Assembly: GCA_963794415.1 (NCBI GenBank)
Contig: CAWCDI010000004.1
Location: 310,001 to 374,000, forward strand
DNA: 64,000 bases
Reading direction: 5' to 3'
DNA from: CAVPTL01 sp963794415
Lineage (GTDB): Bacteria; Actinomycetota; Thermoleophilia; Gaiellales; JAICJC01
Part shown: positions 9,682 to 18,547 of the stretch, piece after piece
How the letters are laid out: every line of letters begins with the position of its first letter
How positions within the stretch are numbered: the first letter of the stretch is position 1
The notes under the pieces: model-generated
Databases searched by the model: none
Seen by the model: only the letters and a program-made list of their open reading frames with translations
Told to the model about the DNA's origin: nothing
Made by a program: the position numbers and the translations under genes

Positions 9682-10856
9682 AAGAGAACGTACTCGACCA
9701 GCGATCCCGCCTCGGCCTCGCCGTCACCGTGGTCGATGAAGGCGATCGCGTCGGCGTGGGCGGCATGGGCGATCAGGTGCGACTCCTGGGCCGGCTGGGG
9801 CTCCAGCACCATCCCGTCGGGCCCGGGCGAGAGGGCGCAGCGCATGGCGTGATCGCGCTCGCTCAGGCGCTTCACCGACCGCGCCAGCCTCGCCACCGGC
9901 CGAAGCGGCGGCGACGCGCCCTGCATGCGCAAAAGCGCCGGGCGGATGAAGAGCTCGAAGCACACCAGGCTCGACACGGGGTTGCCCGGCACGCCGAACA
10001 CGAGGGCACCCGAGTCGGCCACCCCGAACCACAGCGGCTTGCCGGGCTTGTGGGCCACGCGCCAGAAGACCTCCTCCACGCCGAGGCCGAGGAGCGCCGG
10101 CTTCACGTAGTCGTGCGGGCCCACCGAGACGCCGCCGGAGGAGATCACCACGTCGGCGGTGAGCGCCCGCTCGAGCGCGTCGGCGATGGCCTGCTGGTCG
10201 TCGCGCACCACCTCGGACATCGTCACCTCGGCCCCGCAGCGGATGGCCTGGGACGTGACCGACGTGAGGTTGGACTCATAGATCTGACCGGGCTCGAGCG
10301 GGATTCCCGCCGCCACCAGCTCGCTGCCCGTGGCGATCGCAGCGACGCGCGGCCGCCGTGAGACCTCGAGCTGCGAGACCCCGGCCGAGGCCAGGGCGGC
10401 GAGCGCGGCGGGCGAGAGCACGATGCCTGCTGCCACCACGACGTCGCCGGCCTGCACGTCCTCGCCCTTCGTGCGGATGCAGGCGCCCACTGCCGGCGCC
10501 GCGGCGACCAGCCCGCCGTCGCGCTCCTCGGTCACCTCGTGCGGCACGATCGCATCGGCGCCCGCGGGCACCGGCGCGCCGGTCGCGATGCCTGCAGCCG
10601 TGCCGGGTGCGAGCACCGACGGCGGATCGCCGGCGGCGATGCGAAGCGCGATCGGGACGGGGCCATTGCCGAGCTCTGCAGCGCGCACCGCGTAGCCGTC
10701 CATGGATGACGTCGAGAAGGGCGGCAGCGCGACGGCAGCGCGGGCGGGCTGGGCGAGCACGCGGCCCACCAGGTGCGGGCCGACGGTGACCTGCTCGGTC
10801 GCGAGCGCGTGGGTGCGCGAGAGGATGATCTCGAGAGCTTCAGACGGTCGCAGCAT
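9678..10856 (-). CDS. moeA: Molybdopterin molybdenumtransferase MoeA
   Basis: MoeA inserts molybdate into adenylated molybdopterin. The 392-residue protein has the full family pattern: PPFSTSSMDGYAVRA near residues 43-57, the GEDVQAGDVV segment, ATGSELV in the third domain, and GGVSVGPHDYVKPAL with KPGKPLWFG and GVPGNPVSS. Length is normal. It follows the PBP gene on the same strand, separated by palindromic repeat copy 2, and overlaps the binding-protein gene downstream by four bases. Together with moaC and mog it supports active cofactor synthesis, used here by the fused oxidoreductase at 32.4-33.5 kb among others. Confidence 0.95.
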   Translation of the reverse strand: MLRPSEALEIILSRTHALATEQVTVGPHLVGRVLAQPARAAVALPPFSTSSMDGYAVRAAELGNGPVPIALRIAAGDPPSVLAPGTAAGIATGAPVPAGADAIVPHEVTEERDGGLVAAAPAVGACIRTKGEDVQAGDVVVAAGIVLSPAALAALASAGVSQLEVSRRPRVAAIATGSELVAAGIPLEPGQIYESNLTSVTSQAIRCGAEVTMSEVVRDDQQAIADALERALTADVVISSGGVSVGPHDYVKPALLGLGVEEVFWRVAHKPGKPLWFGVADSGALVFGVPGNPVSSLVCFELFIRPALLRMQGASPPLRPVARLARSVKRLSERDHAMRCALSPGPDGMVLEPQPAQESHLIAHAAHADAIAFIDHGDGEAEAGSLVEYVLL

Positions 10857-10894
10857 GCGATGCGAAGTCTGCCAGAGAACGCCGAACCGGTGCC

Positions 10895-10925
10895 TGAATG
10901 AACGGTGCCCGGCACCGGTGATTCA
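10895..10925. repeat. Palindromic repeat copy 2
   Basis: Core variant GGTGCCCGGCACC at 10904-10916 with central C instead of T. Outer arms are TGAAT and ATTCA, variable segments GAAC and GGTG (two of four bases pair). The right edge abuts the PBP stop codon at 10926-10928 with no gap. It separates the PBP gene from moeA on the same strand. A half-arm GGTGCCTG just to its left (10889-10896) may be a remnant of a second copy. Confidence 0.82.
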
Positions 10926-13192
10926 TCAGGTGGTCGGTGGGTTGGTGGTGCCGCCGCCACCGCCGCCCGACGTGGTGCCGCCACCGCCGCCGCCGGACGT
11001 CGTGCCGCCACCGCCGCCGCTGGTCGTGCCCCCGCCGCCGCTGGTGGTGCCGCCGCCGGTGGTGCCGTTGCCCGACCCATTGCCTGACTTGCTCTTGTCA
11101 GGCTTGGTGGGAGTGACGATCGGCGCCACGTACAGCGGGAACTGCGACGTGAACGGCTGGTAGTAGTCGGCCGGCGCCTGGACGTCGGGGAACGTCGTCG
11201 GCGGATACACCTTCGGGTAGTCGGCGAACGCGGACGACATGAACTTCTGCCAGATCTCGGTGGGGTAGCCGCCGCCGAACGATGCATCCGAGCCGACCGA
11301 CGGCACCATCGAGTACGCGTCGGAGTCGCCCTGCGGGAAACCCATCCACACGCACGTGGTGAGGTTGGTCGAGTAGCCGCAGAACCACGCGTCCTGGTGC
11401 TCCTCAACCGTGCCGGTCTTGCCGGCCACGTCGTACCCGGAGATGGCAGCGGCGCTACCCGTGCAGAGCCCGGTGGCGCACGTGACGTTGTCGCGCAGGA
11501 TCGAGTTCATCTCCGACGCCGCGAATGCGGGGATCACGCGATGGCCCGGGCTCTTGGGCGTGCTGTCGTTGACCTTCTTGTTGTACGAGCTGACATCGGT
11601 GATCGCGAGCGGAGCACGGCGGATGCCGCCCGACGCGAACGTCGTGTAGGCACCCGCCATGTTGAGCGGCGACACCTGACCGGTACCCAGCACAATCGAC
11701 GGCACCACCGGCAGCTTGATGTCCTTCGGAATGCCCAGAGTGTGAGCCATGTTCACGATCTTGTTGGCACCCACGTCCAGCGACAGCTGGGCGAACACGA
11801 CATTGACCGAGCCGTCCATTGCGACGTGCAGGTTGATGTTGCCCTCGTTGCCGGGCTCAGCATTGTTGACTGTCCACGTGCAGCGAGTCGTATCCGCCGG
11901 TGCAGAGCTGGTACGTGAACGGATCCTGCGACGAGTACTCCTGCACCTCGGGATTGATCTTGTCATCCATCATCGCGGCCATCAGGCCGAACGGCTTGAA
12001 GCTGGAACCGGCCTGCCGCTTGGCGTCCGCCGGCAGGTTGAACTTGAACTTCTCGGGGTCAGTGGTCGCGTCGAAGGCGACGATGTGGCCGTTTCGCGGA
12101 TCGATCGAGACGATCGCCGCGGCCGGCTCGCGTCGGCGAGGTGAGCACCGACTTCATCGCGGCATGCGCCGCTGCCTGCAGCTTCGGCACGAGCGTGGTG
12201 TGGATCTCCAGGCCGCCCTGGTGCAGCATCTTCTTGCCGTACTTCTTCTGCGCCAGCTGCTCCACGTACTGCACCCAGTAGGACGTCTTGCCGGCGCTCT
12301 CGGGCTTGGGGTTCAGGCCCAGGCCGGTGCGGATCGCGCGCTCGTACTGCGCGTGGGAGATGGCGCCGTACGTCCACATCGCCGCCAGCACGTCGTTTCG
12401 CCGCGCGAGGGCGGCCTCCGACTCGGTGTTGGGGTTGTACGTGGTGGGCGCCTGCGGCAGGCCGGCCAGGAGCGCTGCCTGCGTGATGCCCAGATCCTTG
12501 CAGTGCACCGAGAAGTACACCTCGGCCGCGGCCTCACAGCCGTAGGTGACTCCGCCGTAGGGCGCGATGTTCAGGTACTCGGTGAGGATCTTCTGCTTCG
12601 ACCACTGCTGCGCCATCTGCGTCGCAAGCCACGCCTCCTTCAGCTTGCGCGTGAGCGACTGGTCGTCGTTCAGGTAGAGGTTCTTCACCACCTGCTGCTC
12701 AATGGTCGAGGCGCCCTGCACCACGTGGCCGGCCTTCGCATCGTCGATCAGCGCGCGGAATACGCCCTGGTAGTCAACCCCGCCGTGGTCATAGAAGCGG
12801 TGATCCTCGATGTCGATCGTCGCCTTGATCATCCACGGCGAGATGTGCCTCCACGTCACCGGCTTGCGGTTCTCGGGCGACGGGATGGTGTAGAGGTGCT
12901 GGCCGTTGGCCGCATAGATGTTGGAGTTGATGCCGGGCGGCTTCTTCGGCAGATCCTTCAGGTTGAGCCCGTCCACCACGCTGTAGGCGGCGAGCCCGGC
13001 TCCCGCCGTGCCTCCGGCGAGCACGGCCACAAAGGCAAGGGCGATGACCACGAGGGCCGAGACGGCGAAGCCGCGGTTCTGCTTCTTGCGGTTGGCCGAC
13101 CGGCGCTTGCGGCGGCGCGCCGAGACGATGCCGATGGCGTCGTCGTAGCTGGAATCGCGGCGATCCGGGGGCGGCGGCTCGTACGGCGTCAC
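10926..13192 (-). CDS. Class A penicillin-binding protein, frame broken twice
   Basis: Bifunctional peptidoglycan glycosyltransferase/transpeptidase. A cytoplasmic basic N-terminus and one membrane helix (about 43-70) are followed by the GT51 domain (EDHRFYDHGGVD near 129-140, GASTIEQQVVKN). The transpeptidase active-site SSFK (at about 11992-12003) and KTGT motif (near 11410-11420) lie in two further frames. Single extra bases near 12130 and 11880 account for both shifts; correcting them yields 754 residues, normal for this class. The C-terminus is a low-complexity Gly/Thr/Ser tail. The GTG start shares bases with the mscS stop (GTGA). Confidence 0.9.
10940..11080. repeat. Low-complexity tandem repeats in PBP tail
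   Basis: Four to five imperfect 21-27 base units coding for TTSGGGG-type blocks whose glycine run grows from four to six towards the C-terminus. Such tails occur on actinobacterial PBPs and probably lie in the cell wall. Slippage makes the length uncertain in any assembly. Confidence 0.75.
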
Positions 13193-13978
13193 GAGCCCAC
13201 CACCGGCTGGGCAAGGAGGCCCTCTCCGTTGAGCCGCGTCACGCAGCGCTCACGCAGCCAGGCGGCCGTGGTCTTCTCGGCCGACGGGGCGCGCGACCCA
13301 CACGCCGACGCTGTAGACCGCGCCCTCGACCCCGACCTCGGCGAAGCTCACCACGCCGGGGCGGTCCTCGATGCGCCCGGGGGCGGCTGCGGCCTGCTCG
13401 ACGAGCAGCTCGCGCACGCGGGTGGGGTCGGCGGTGACCGGAACGGTCACGCGGACGCTCGCAAGGCTTGTGGGATCGATGATGCTGTTGTTGGTGACAC
13501 GAGAACTGGCCAATTCGTCGTTGGGAATGAGGATCCGCCGGTTGTCCGCCGTCCTCAGCCTGGTGTAGCTGAGGCCGATGTCCTCGACGATGCCGTCGGC
13601 GTCGGCCACCGAAACTTGATCGCCGAGCCGGATCGGCTGGTTGATCGCGATCATCACACCCGCTACGAAGTTTGCCAGAGTCGACTTCGCGGCGAAACCA
13701 AGCACCAATCCGAGCACCGCCGACGACGCGAGCACCGCCTGCGCCGCACCGGCCGTGCGCGAGTCCGTGAGCAGCACGATCATCAGCCCCACGAAGATGA
13801 TGAGCGCCACGGCGACGCGCCGCAGCAGGCGCACCCGGGTGCGAAGCGACGGCTGATCGGCCAGCGTCGCCTTCGTCACGGCGTGCTCGGCGAACCGCGA
13901 CAGGATCAGGTTCGCGATGTAGACCACCACGATGAGCACGGCAAAGCCCAGCCACAGCAGCTGCTCGTTGTGCTTCAC
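13189..13978 (-). CDS. MscS-family mechanosensitive channel, frame broken once
   Basis: Small-conductance type channel protein: three hydrophobic helices in the first 120 residues, the pore-lining Gly/Ala-rich helix (AAKSTLANFVAGVMIAINQP), then the beta domain with IRLGDQV and RRILIPNDELASS. The start is a GTG at 13978 preceded by GAGGA at good spacing. As read, the frame ends early at 13250; removing one C from a run of four at 13286-13289 restores a typical tail (AAWLRERCVTRLNGEGLLA) and ends at a TGA overlapping the PBP GTG. The restored length is 262 residues. Likely osmotic safety valve, co-transcribed with the PBP gene. Confidence 0.85.
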
Positions 13979-14085
13979 CGGGTGAATCCTCGCGTCTGGC
14001 TCACAGTTGACCTTTGGTGGCGGAGTTCGCCGCCGGCCCCCGGCTCCCTGCGGCGCCATCGGCCTTCCCAACTAGAATCGAATGA

Positions 14086-14947
14086 ATGGCCCGCCCCGTC
14101 CCGATCGCCGGCGCACTTGTGACGGCGGCCCTCCTGCTCGTCGCCGGCGGCTGCGGTTTCAAGTCGGAGCCCACCGGGGCCATCGCCCTCGCGCCGGTGA
14201 CCGTGAACGACGCCGCCGGCCAGCCCGTGTCGGTGGCCGAGGTGCCCACCCGCATCGTCTCGCTCGATCCCGGCATGACCGAGCTGCTCTTCACCGTGGG
14301 CGCCGGCGGATCGGTGGTGGGCCGAAGCGGCGGGCCGCAGATGCCGGCGGCGGCGGGCAAGGTGCCCGTGGCCTCGGCGAGCCGCCCGAAGGCGCTCCTT
14401 CGGCTGCACCCGAGCCTCGTGATCGCCGACGCGTCGGACGCGGCCACGCTCGGCAAGCTCAAGGACGTCGCGGTCTACGTCACCGCCGACTCGGGCGTCA
14501 CGGCGGCGCTCGCCGACCAGCTCAACGTGAGCCTGCTCGCCGGCCGCGGCCCCCAGGGCCGCGCTCGTGGTGCAGAAGGTGCAGCGCCAGATTGCCCGCA
14601 CCACCGCGTCGGTGGCCTCCGCGCAGCGGGCCAAGGTCTACCTCGACCAGGGCGCCTTCGTGCCGCCGGGGCCGATGGCATCGAGCCTCATCAGCGCCGG
14701 TGGAGGCGACGCGCTCACCGTCACATCGGCCGCCGAGCTCAGGCGCGCCGCCCCCACCGTGTACCTCTCCGAGGCGCTCTACGGCACGCCGCCGGCCGAG
14801 GTGAAGTCCGCCCCCGGGACGAAGCACCTCCCCGCCGCCGTGAGCGGACACGTCTACCGGATTCCCACCTGGTGGGTCACCACCGACGGCCCGAGCATGG
14901 CGCAGGCCGTCGCGAAGCTGGCCGCCGTCATCCACCCGGGCCAGTGA
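14086..14947 (+). CDS. BtuF/FhuD-like substrate-binding lipoprotein, frame broken once
   Basis: Class III helical-backbone binding protein of the cobalamin/iron-chelate type. Lipobox Cys at residue 23 (VAGGC), then PTRIVSLDPGMTELLFTVG and the PKALLRLHPSLVI segment typical of the family. The N-terminal half is in one frame and the C-terminal half (from VVQKVQRQIA to the end) in another; one extra G near 14541-14545 explains it, giving 286 residues. No permease or ATPase follows; the next gene is a HAD hydrolase whose GTG overlaps this stop. Ligand not predictable. Confidence 0.8.
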
Positions 14948-15624
14948 GCAGCGGCCGCCCCTACGACGCGCTGCTCCTGGATGCGTTCGGCACGCTGATC
15001 ACCGTCGATGCGCCGGCCGAGCGCCTGCGCGACGCGGTGGCCGACCAGCTCGACCTCGACGTCACGCTCGAGGACGCCGGCCGGGCGTTTGGCGCCGAGA
15101 TGGCCCACTACGTCGAGTACTGCCACCTGGGCCGCGACGCCGAGAGCCTCGCCGAGCTCTATGCCGAGTGCGCGGCGAAGGTGCTCGACGAGCTCGGCAT
15201 CGACCTCGACCCCCACGAGGCCGTGAGCCTGCTCGGCCCCTCCATCGTCTACCGCGCCTACCCCGACACGGCCGAGCTCCTCAGAAACGTCGCCGCGCTC
15301 GGGCTACCGGTCGCGATCGTCTCGAACGCCGACTACACGCTGCCGGGCATGCTGGCCGAGGCCGGCGTGCACCTCGAGCACGTGTTCAGCTCGGCGGCGG
15401 CCGGCTCGAGCAAGCCCGATCCCGGCATCTTCCTGCAGGCGCTCGACGCGCTCGGCGTCGCGCCCGGCCGCGCCCTGCACGTGGGCGACACGCCCGGGAC
15501 CGATGCTGCCGGGGCGCTCGCCGCAGGCACCGACGTGCGCATCCTCGATCGCGACGGCACCTACGCTGCCGAGCGCATCCAGACCATCGCGTCGCTCGGC
15601 GAGATCCTGGACCTCATCGAATGA
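14944..15624 (+). CDS. HAD-superfamily hydrolase
   Basis: A 226-residue soluble HAD enzyme. Motifs: DAFGTLIT near residues 13-20 with the nucleophile Asp, SNADY (motif II), KPDPGIF (motif III Lys) and HVGDTPGTDAAGA (motif IV). The DxFGT form of motif I, where the usual second Asp is Phe-flanked, is shared with 2-haloacid dehalogenases and several phosphatase clades, so the reaction is open. GTG start overlaps the previous stop, and its own stop overlaps the next gene by ATGA. An apparent 512-residue reading that merges it with the binding protein is an artefact of the upstream frame break. Confidence 0.85.
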   Translation: MSSGRPYDALLLDAFGTLITVDAPAERLRDAVADQLDLDVTLEDAGRAFGAEMAHYVEYCHLGRDAESLAELYAECAAKVLDELGIDLDPHEAVSLLGPSIVYRAYPDTAELLRNVAALGLPVAIVSNADYTLPGMLAEAGVHLEHVFSSAAAGSSKPDPGIFLQALDALGVAPGRALHVGDTPGTDAAGALAAGTDVRILDRDGTYAAERIQTIASLGEILDLIE

Positions 15625-16793
15625 CCGCTCCGCACAAGCCCGCCACCTCCACCGTCCACGCAGGCCGCGCCGCGCGCACCGCGGAGCCCGGCCCCGGCGT
15701 GCCCGTCGTCACGCCCGTCCACCGCGAGGCGATGACCCGGTTTGCGTCGGCGGCCGACTTCAGCACCGTCATGGCCGACTCCGGCCGCGGCTACCTCTAC
15801 AGCCGCATCCGAAACCCGAACACCGACGAGCTCGCCGCCGCAGTGGCCGACCTCGAGGGCGCGGATGCCGCGCACTGCTTCGCCTCGGGCATGGCTGCGG
15901 TCACCGCCGGGCTCGAGCTGCTCGCCCCCGCGGGCGTGCGGGTGGTTGCGCCGCGCCAGCTCTACGGCCAGACCTACGCGCTGCTGCGAGGCCGCGGCGA
16001 CACCGAGTTCTGCGACATCAACGACCTGGGCGCGATCACCGCGGCGCTGGACGGCGCCGGCCTGCTCTACGTCGAGACGGTGGCGAACCCCCAGATCGAG
16101 GTGGCCAACCTCCCGGCGCTGGCCGCCGCCGCGCACGCCGCCGGAGCCGCGCTGCTGGTGGATAACACCGTGGCCACGCCGCTCGGCTGCCGGCCGCTGG
16201 AGCACGGCGCCGACCTGGTGCTGCACTCGGCCACGAAGTACCTGAACGGCCACTCCGATGCGCTCGCGGGCATCGTGGCCGGCGACGCCGAGCGCATGGC
16301 GCTGGTGGCAAAGCGGGCGCTCGACACCGGCGCGACGCTCTCGCCCGATGCCGCCTACCTGGTGCGCCGCGGCCTGCGGACGCTGGCGATCCGCCTGGAG
16401 CGCGCCTCGGCCAATGCGCTTGCGATCGCCGAGATGCTCGAGCGCCACCCCAACGTCGTCTCGGTGCGCTACCCGGGCCTCCCCGGCGATCGCGCGTACC
16501 CGCTCGCCCAGGAGCTCCTCACGACGCCCGGGGGCCTGCTCTCGTTCGACGTGCGCGGCGGCAGCGAGGCGGCCGAAGCCACCATGGACTGGTGCCGCAT
16601 CTGCCTTCGCGCGACGAGCCTCGGCGGAGTCGAGACCACCATCTCGCACCCCGCCTCCACCAGCCACCGGCAGCTCGACGCGGCCGAGCTCGAGGCCGCG
16701 GAGCTCACGCCCAGCACGCTGCGCCTCTCGGTGGGGATCGAGGACGCAGACGACCTCGTGGCCGACCTCGATACCGCCCTGCGCGCGTGGTAG
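15621..16793 (+). CDS. Cys/Met metabolism PLP-dependent enzyme (copy 1)
   Basis: A 390-residue type I PLP enzyme of the cystathionine gamma-synthase/lyase and methionine gamma-lyase family. The PLP lysine is in HSATKYLNGHSDA, preceded by DNTVATP and followed by SLGGVETTISHPAS, all family hallmarks. YSRIRNPN near residues 55-62 is the usual phosphate-binding segment. Which reaction it catalyses cannot be decided from these motifs. ATG overlaps the HAD stop and its stop overlaps the next gene. A shorter paralogue lies at 30-31 kb. Confidence 0.88.
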   Translation: MTAPHKPATSTVHAGRAARTAEPGPGVPVVTPVHREAMTRFASAADFSTVMADSGRGYLYSRIRNPNTDELAAAVADLEGADAAHCFASGMAAVTAGLELLAPAGVRVVAPRQLYGQTYALLRGRGDTEFCDINDLGAITAALDGAGLLYVETVANPQIEVANLPALAAAAHAAGAALLVDNTVATPLGCRPLEHGADLVLHSATKYLNGHSDALAGIVAGDAERMALVAKRALDTGATLSPDAAYLVRRGLRTLAIRLERASANALAIAEMLERHPNVVSVRYPGLPGDRAYPLAQELLTTPGGLLSFDVRGGSEAAEATMDWCRICLRATSLGGVETTISHPASTSHRQLDAAELEAAELTPSTLRLSVGIEDADDLVADLDTALRAW

Positions 16794-17461
16794 AGCCGGC
16801 TCCGCCCGGGCAGCGGGTCTCGTGGTGGTGGCTGGTCGCGCCCGGCCTCCTCTTCGGCCTCAACTTCATCGGCGCGCTCCTGATCTCGACCAGCGCGCCC
16901 GACAAGAACCTGGTCTACCAGCTCGGCCCGATCCTGGTGACGGCGGCCACCGACATCCTGCTGATCGTCTACGCCGTGTTCGCGGTGTGGCGCTCGAACA
17001 TGTCGATCCCCGCGACCCTCGCCATGCGGCGGGTGCCGCTGGGCCGGGCGATCGGCCTGGGCGCGCTCGCGCTCGTCGCCCTGGTGGTGCTCGACAAGCT
17101 GGTGGATCCCATCACCCACGCCAGCAAGAAGCAGGGCATCGCACCCACCCACACGCCCAGCGACACCAGCCAGTGGGTGGCGCTCGGGGTGGCGATGGTG
17201 GCGCTCGTCGTCATCGCGCCGCTGGCCGAGGAGATCATGTTCCGGGGGCTTGCCTGGAACATCATCGGCGCCTACGCCCTGCCGCTCACGGCGATGTTCT
17301 GGGCGATCGCCCACTCGCTGCCCGCGCTCCTCCTGCCGGTGTTCCTGGCCGGGCTGATCATCGGGGAGCTGCGCCGCCGCACAGACTCGCTCTGGCCCGG
17401 CCTCGGCGTCCACATGACCACCAACGCGATCGCGCTGGTGGTCGCGCTCCTCACCACCTGA
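16787..17461 (+). CDS. CPBP-family intramembrane metalloprotease
   Basis: A 224-residue membrane protein with about six to seven hydrophobic helices and the three CPBP/Abi motifs: EEIMFRG (EExxxR), FWAIAHS (FxxxH) and HMTTNA (HxxxN). These supply the metal and catalytic residues in the Rce1-like fold. The GTG start lies inside the last codons of the PLP enzyme, 7 bases of overlap. Substrate unknown; bacterial members include bacteriocin-immunity and protein-processing roles, none supported by the context here. Confidence 0.88.
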   Translation: MVEPAPPGQRVSWWWLVAPGLLFGLNFIGALLISTSAPDKNLVYQLGPILVTAATDILLIVYAVFAVWRSNMSIPATLAMRRVPLGRAIGLGALALVALVVLDKLVDPITHASKKQGIAPTHTPSDTSQWVALGVAMVALVVIAPLAEEIMFRGLAWNIIGAYALPLTAMFWAIAHSLPALLLPVFLAGLIIGELRRRTDSLWPGLGVHMTTNAIALVVALLTT

Positions 17462-17488
17462 GCCGGTGCCCGCTCTAAACTGGCGCGC

Positions 17489-17782
17489 ATGAACCAAGGC
17501 GACGACCCGGTAGTGAAGGAGATCCGCGAGCGGATCACCGCCGTCGACGAGGAGCTGATCGCCGTCATCAACCGGCGGATCCAGCTCGTCGCCGAGATGC
17601 ATGCGCACAAGCAGAAGAACGGCTATAACACGGTCGATCCCGACCGCGAGCGGCTGTTGCTCGAACATCTCGAGCAGTCCAGCGAAGGCCCTCTCTCGAG
17701 TGACGGGCTGCGCCGGCTGTACGCGACGGTGATCGAGCTCTGCACGGCAGAAGCACGCCGTGTGAACAACGCAGGGAGTTGA
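17489..17782 (+). CDS. Chorismate mutase, AroQ type
   Basis: A 97-residue all-helical protein: IRERITAVDEELIAVINRR, then AEMHAHKQKNG and DPDRERLLLEHL match the monofunctional AroQ fold, including the Arg and Lys that hold chorismate. It would convert chorismate to prephenate for Phe/Tyr synthesis. It is followed within a few bases by an ABC ATPase gene, but no aromatic-pathway gene is near, so the linkage looks positional only. Confidence 0.82.
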   Translation: MNQGDDPVVKEIRERITAVDEELIAVINRRIQLVAEMHAHKQKNGYNTVDPDRERLLLEHLEQSSEGPLSSDGLRRLYATVIELCTAEARRVNNAGS

Positions 17783-17784
17783 AG

Positions 17785-18543
17785 ATGAGCGCCCAGGCAC
17801 GACCCGAGACCGAGCTTTCGACCGCGGTTGTGAAGGCCACGGACGTCCACCGCCGCTACGGCGAGGGCGATGCGGCCGTGGACGCGCTGCGCGGCGTGAG
17901 CCTCGAGATCCCCAAAGGCCAGTTCGCCGCCGTGATGGGCCCGTCGGGCTCGGGCAAGTCAACGCTCATGCACATCCTGGCGGGCCTCGACCGGCCCACG
18001 TCGGGCTCGGTGGCCATCGCCGGGCACGAGGTCACCAACATGCACGACAAGAAGCTGACGCTCCTTCGGCGCGAGCACATCGGGTTCATCTTCCAGTTCT
18101 TCAACCTGCTGCCCACCCTCACCGCCGAGGAGAACATCCTCCTGCCGCTGCAGATCGCCGGCACCAAGGTCGATCGCGAGTGGACCGACTCCATCATCGA
18201 CCGGGTCGGGCTCACGCAGCGAAAGAGCCATCGCCCGGCCGAGCTCTCCGGCGGCCAGCAGCAGCGCGTCGCGATCGCGCGGGCGCTCATCTCGAAGCCC
18301 ACCGTGGTGTTCGCTGACGAGCCCACCGGCAACCTCGACTCGAAGACGTCGGGCGAGATCCTGGCGCTCCTCAAGGAGGCCGTCGAGACGCTGGGCCAGA
18401 CCACGGTGATGGTCACCCACGACTCGCACGCCGCCGCCACCGCGGGCCGGTCGCTGTTCCTCGATGACGGCCAGATCGTGCGCGACGAGGGGGCTCTGAG
18501 CGCCCCGGAGATCGTCGCGATCATGGGGGAGCTGAGCGCGTAG
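17785..18543 (+). CDS. ABC transporter ATPase (MacB/LolD type)
   Basis: A 252-residue ATPase: Walker A GPSGSGKST near residues 53-61, Q loop, signature LSGGQQQR, Walker B VVFADEPTG and the switch His in VTHD. The HIGFIFQFFNLLPTLTAEEN segment marks the MacB/LolD/FtsE clade that works with FtsX-like permeases. Start ATG at 17785 has GGGAG seven bases upstream; a TTG at 17779 overlapping the previous stop is the alternative. It pairs with the large permease 4 bases downstream. Substrate unknown; such pairs export lipoproteins, peptides or drugs, or drive cell-wall hydrolases. Confidence 0.92.
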   Translation: MSAQARPETELSTAVVKATDVHRRYGEGDAAVDALRGVSLEIPKGQFAAVMGPSGSGKSTLMHILAGLDRPTSGSVAIAGHEVTNMHDKKLTLLRREHIGFIFQFFNLLPTLTAEENILLPLQIAGTKVDREWTDSIIDRVGLTQRKSHRPAELSGGQQQRVAIARALISKPTVVFADEPTGNLDSKTSGEILALLKEAVETLGQTTVMVTHDSHAAATAGRSLFLDDGQIVRDEGALSAPEIVAIMGELSA

Positions 18544-18547
18544 GGCG

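Noticed and set aside
13969..13984. TTCACCGGGTGAA near the mscS start as a repeat remnant
   Set aside because: It is a short symmetric sequence created by the RBS/GTG region and lacks the GGTGCC core.
14086..15624. An apparent 512-residue fusion of binding protein and HAD hydrolase
   Set aside because: It results from one extra base near 14543; the true binding-protein C-terminus is in another frame and its stop overlaps the HAD start.
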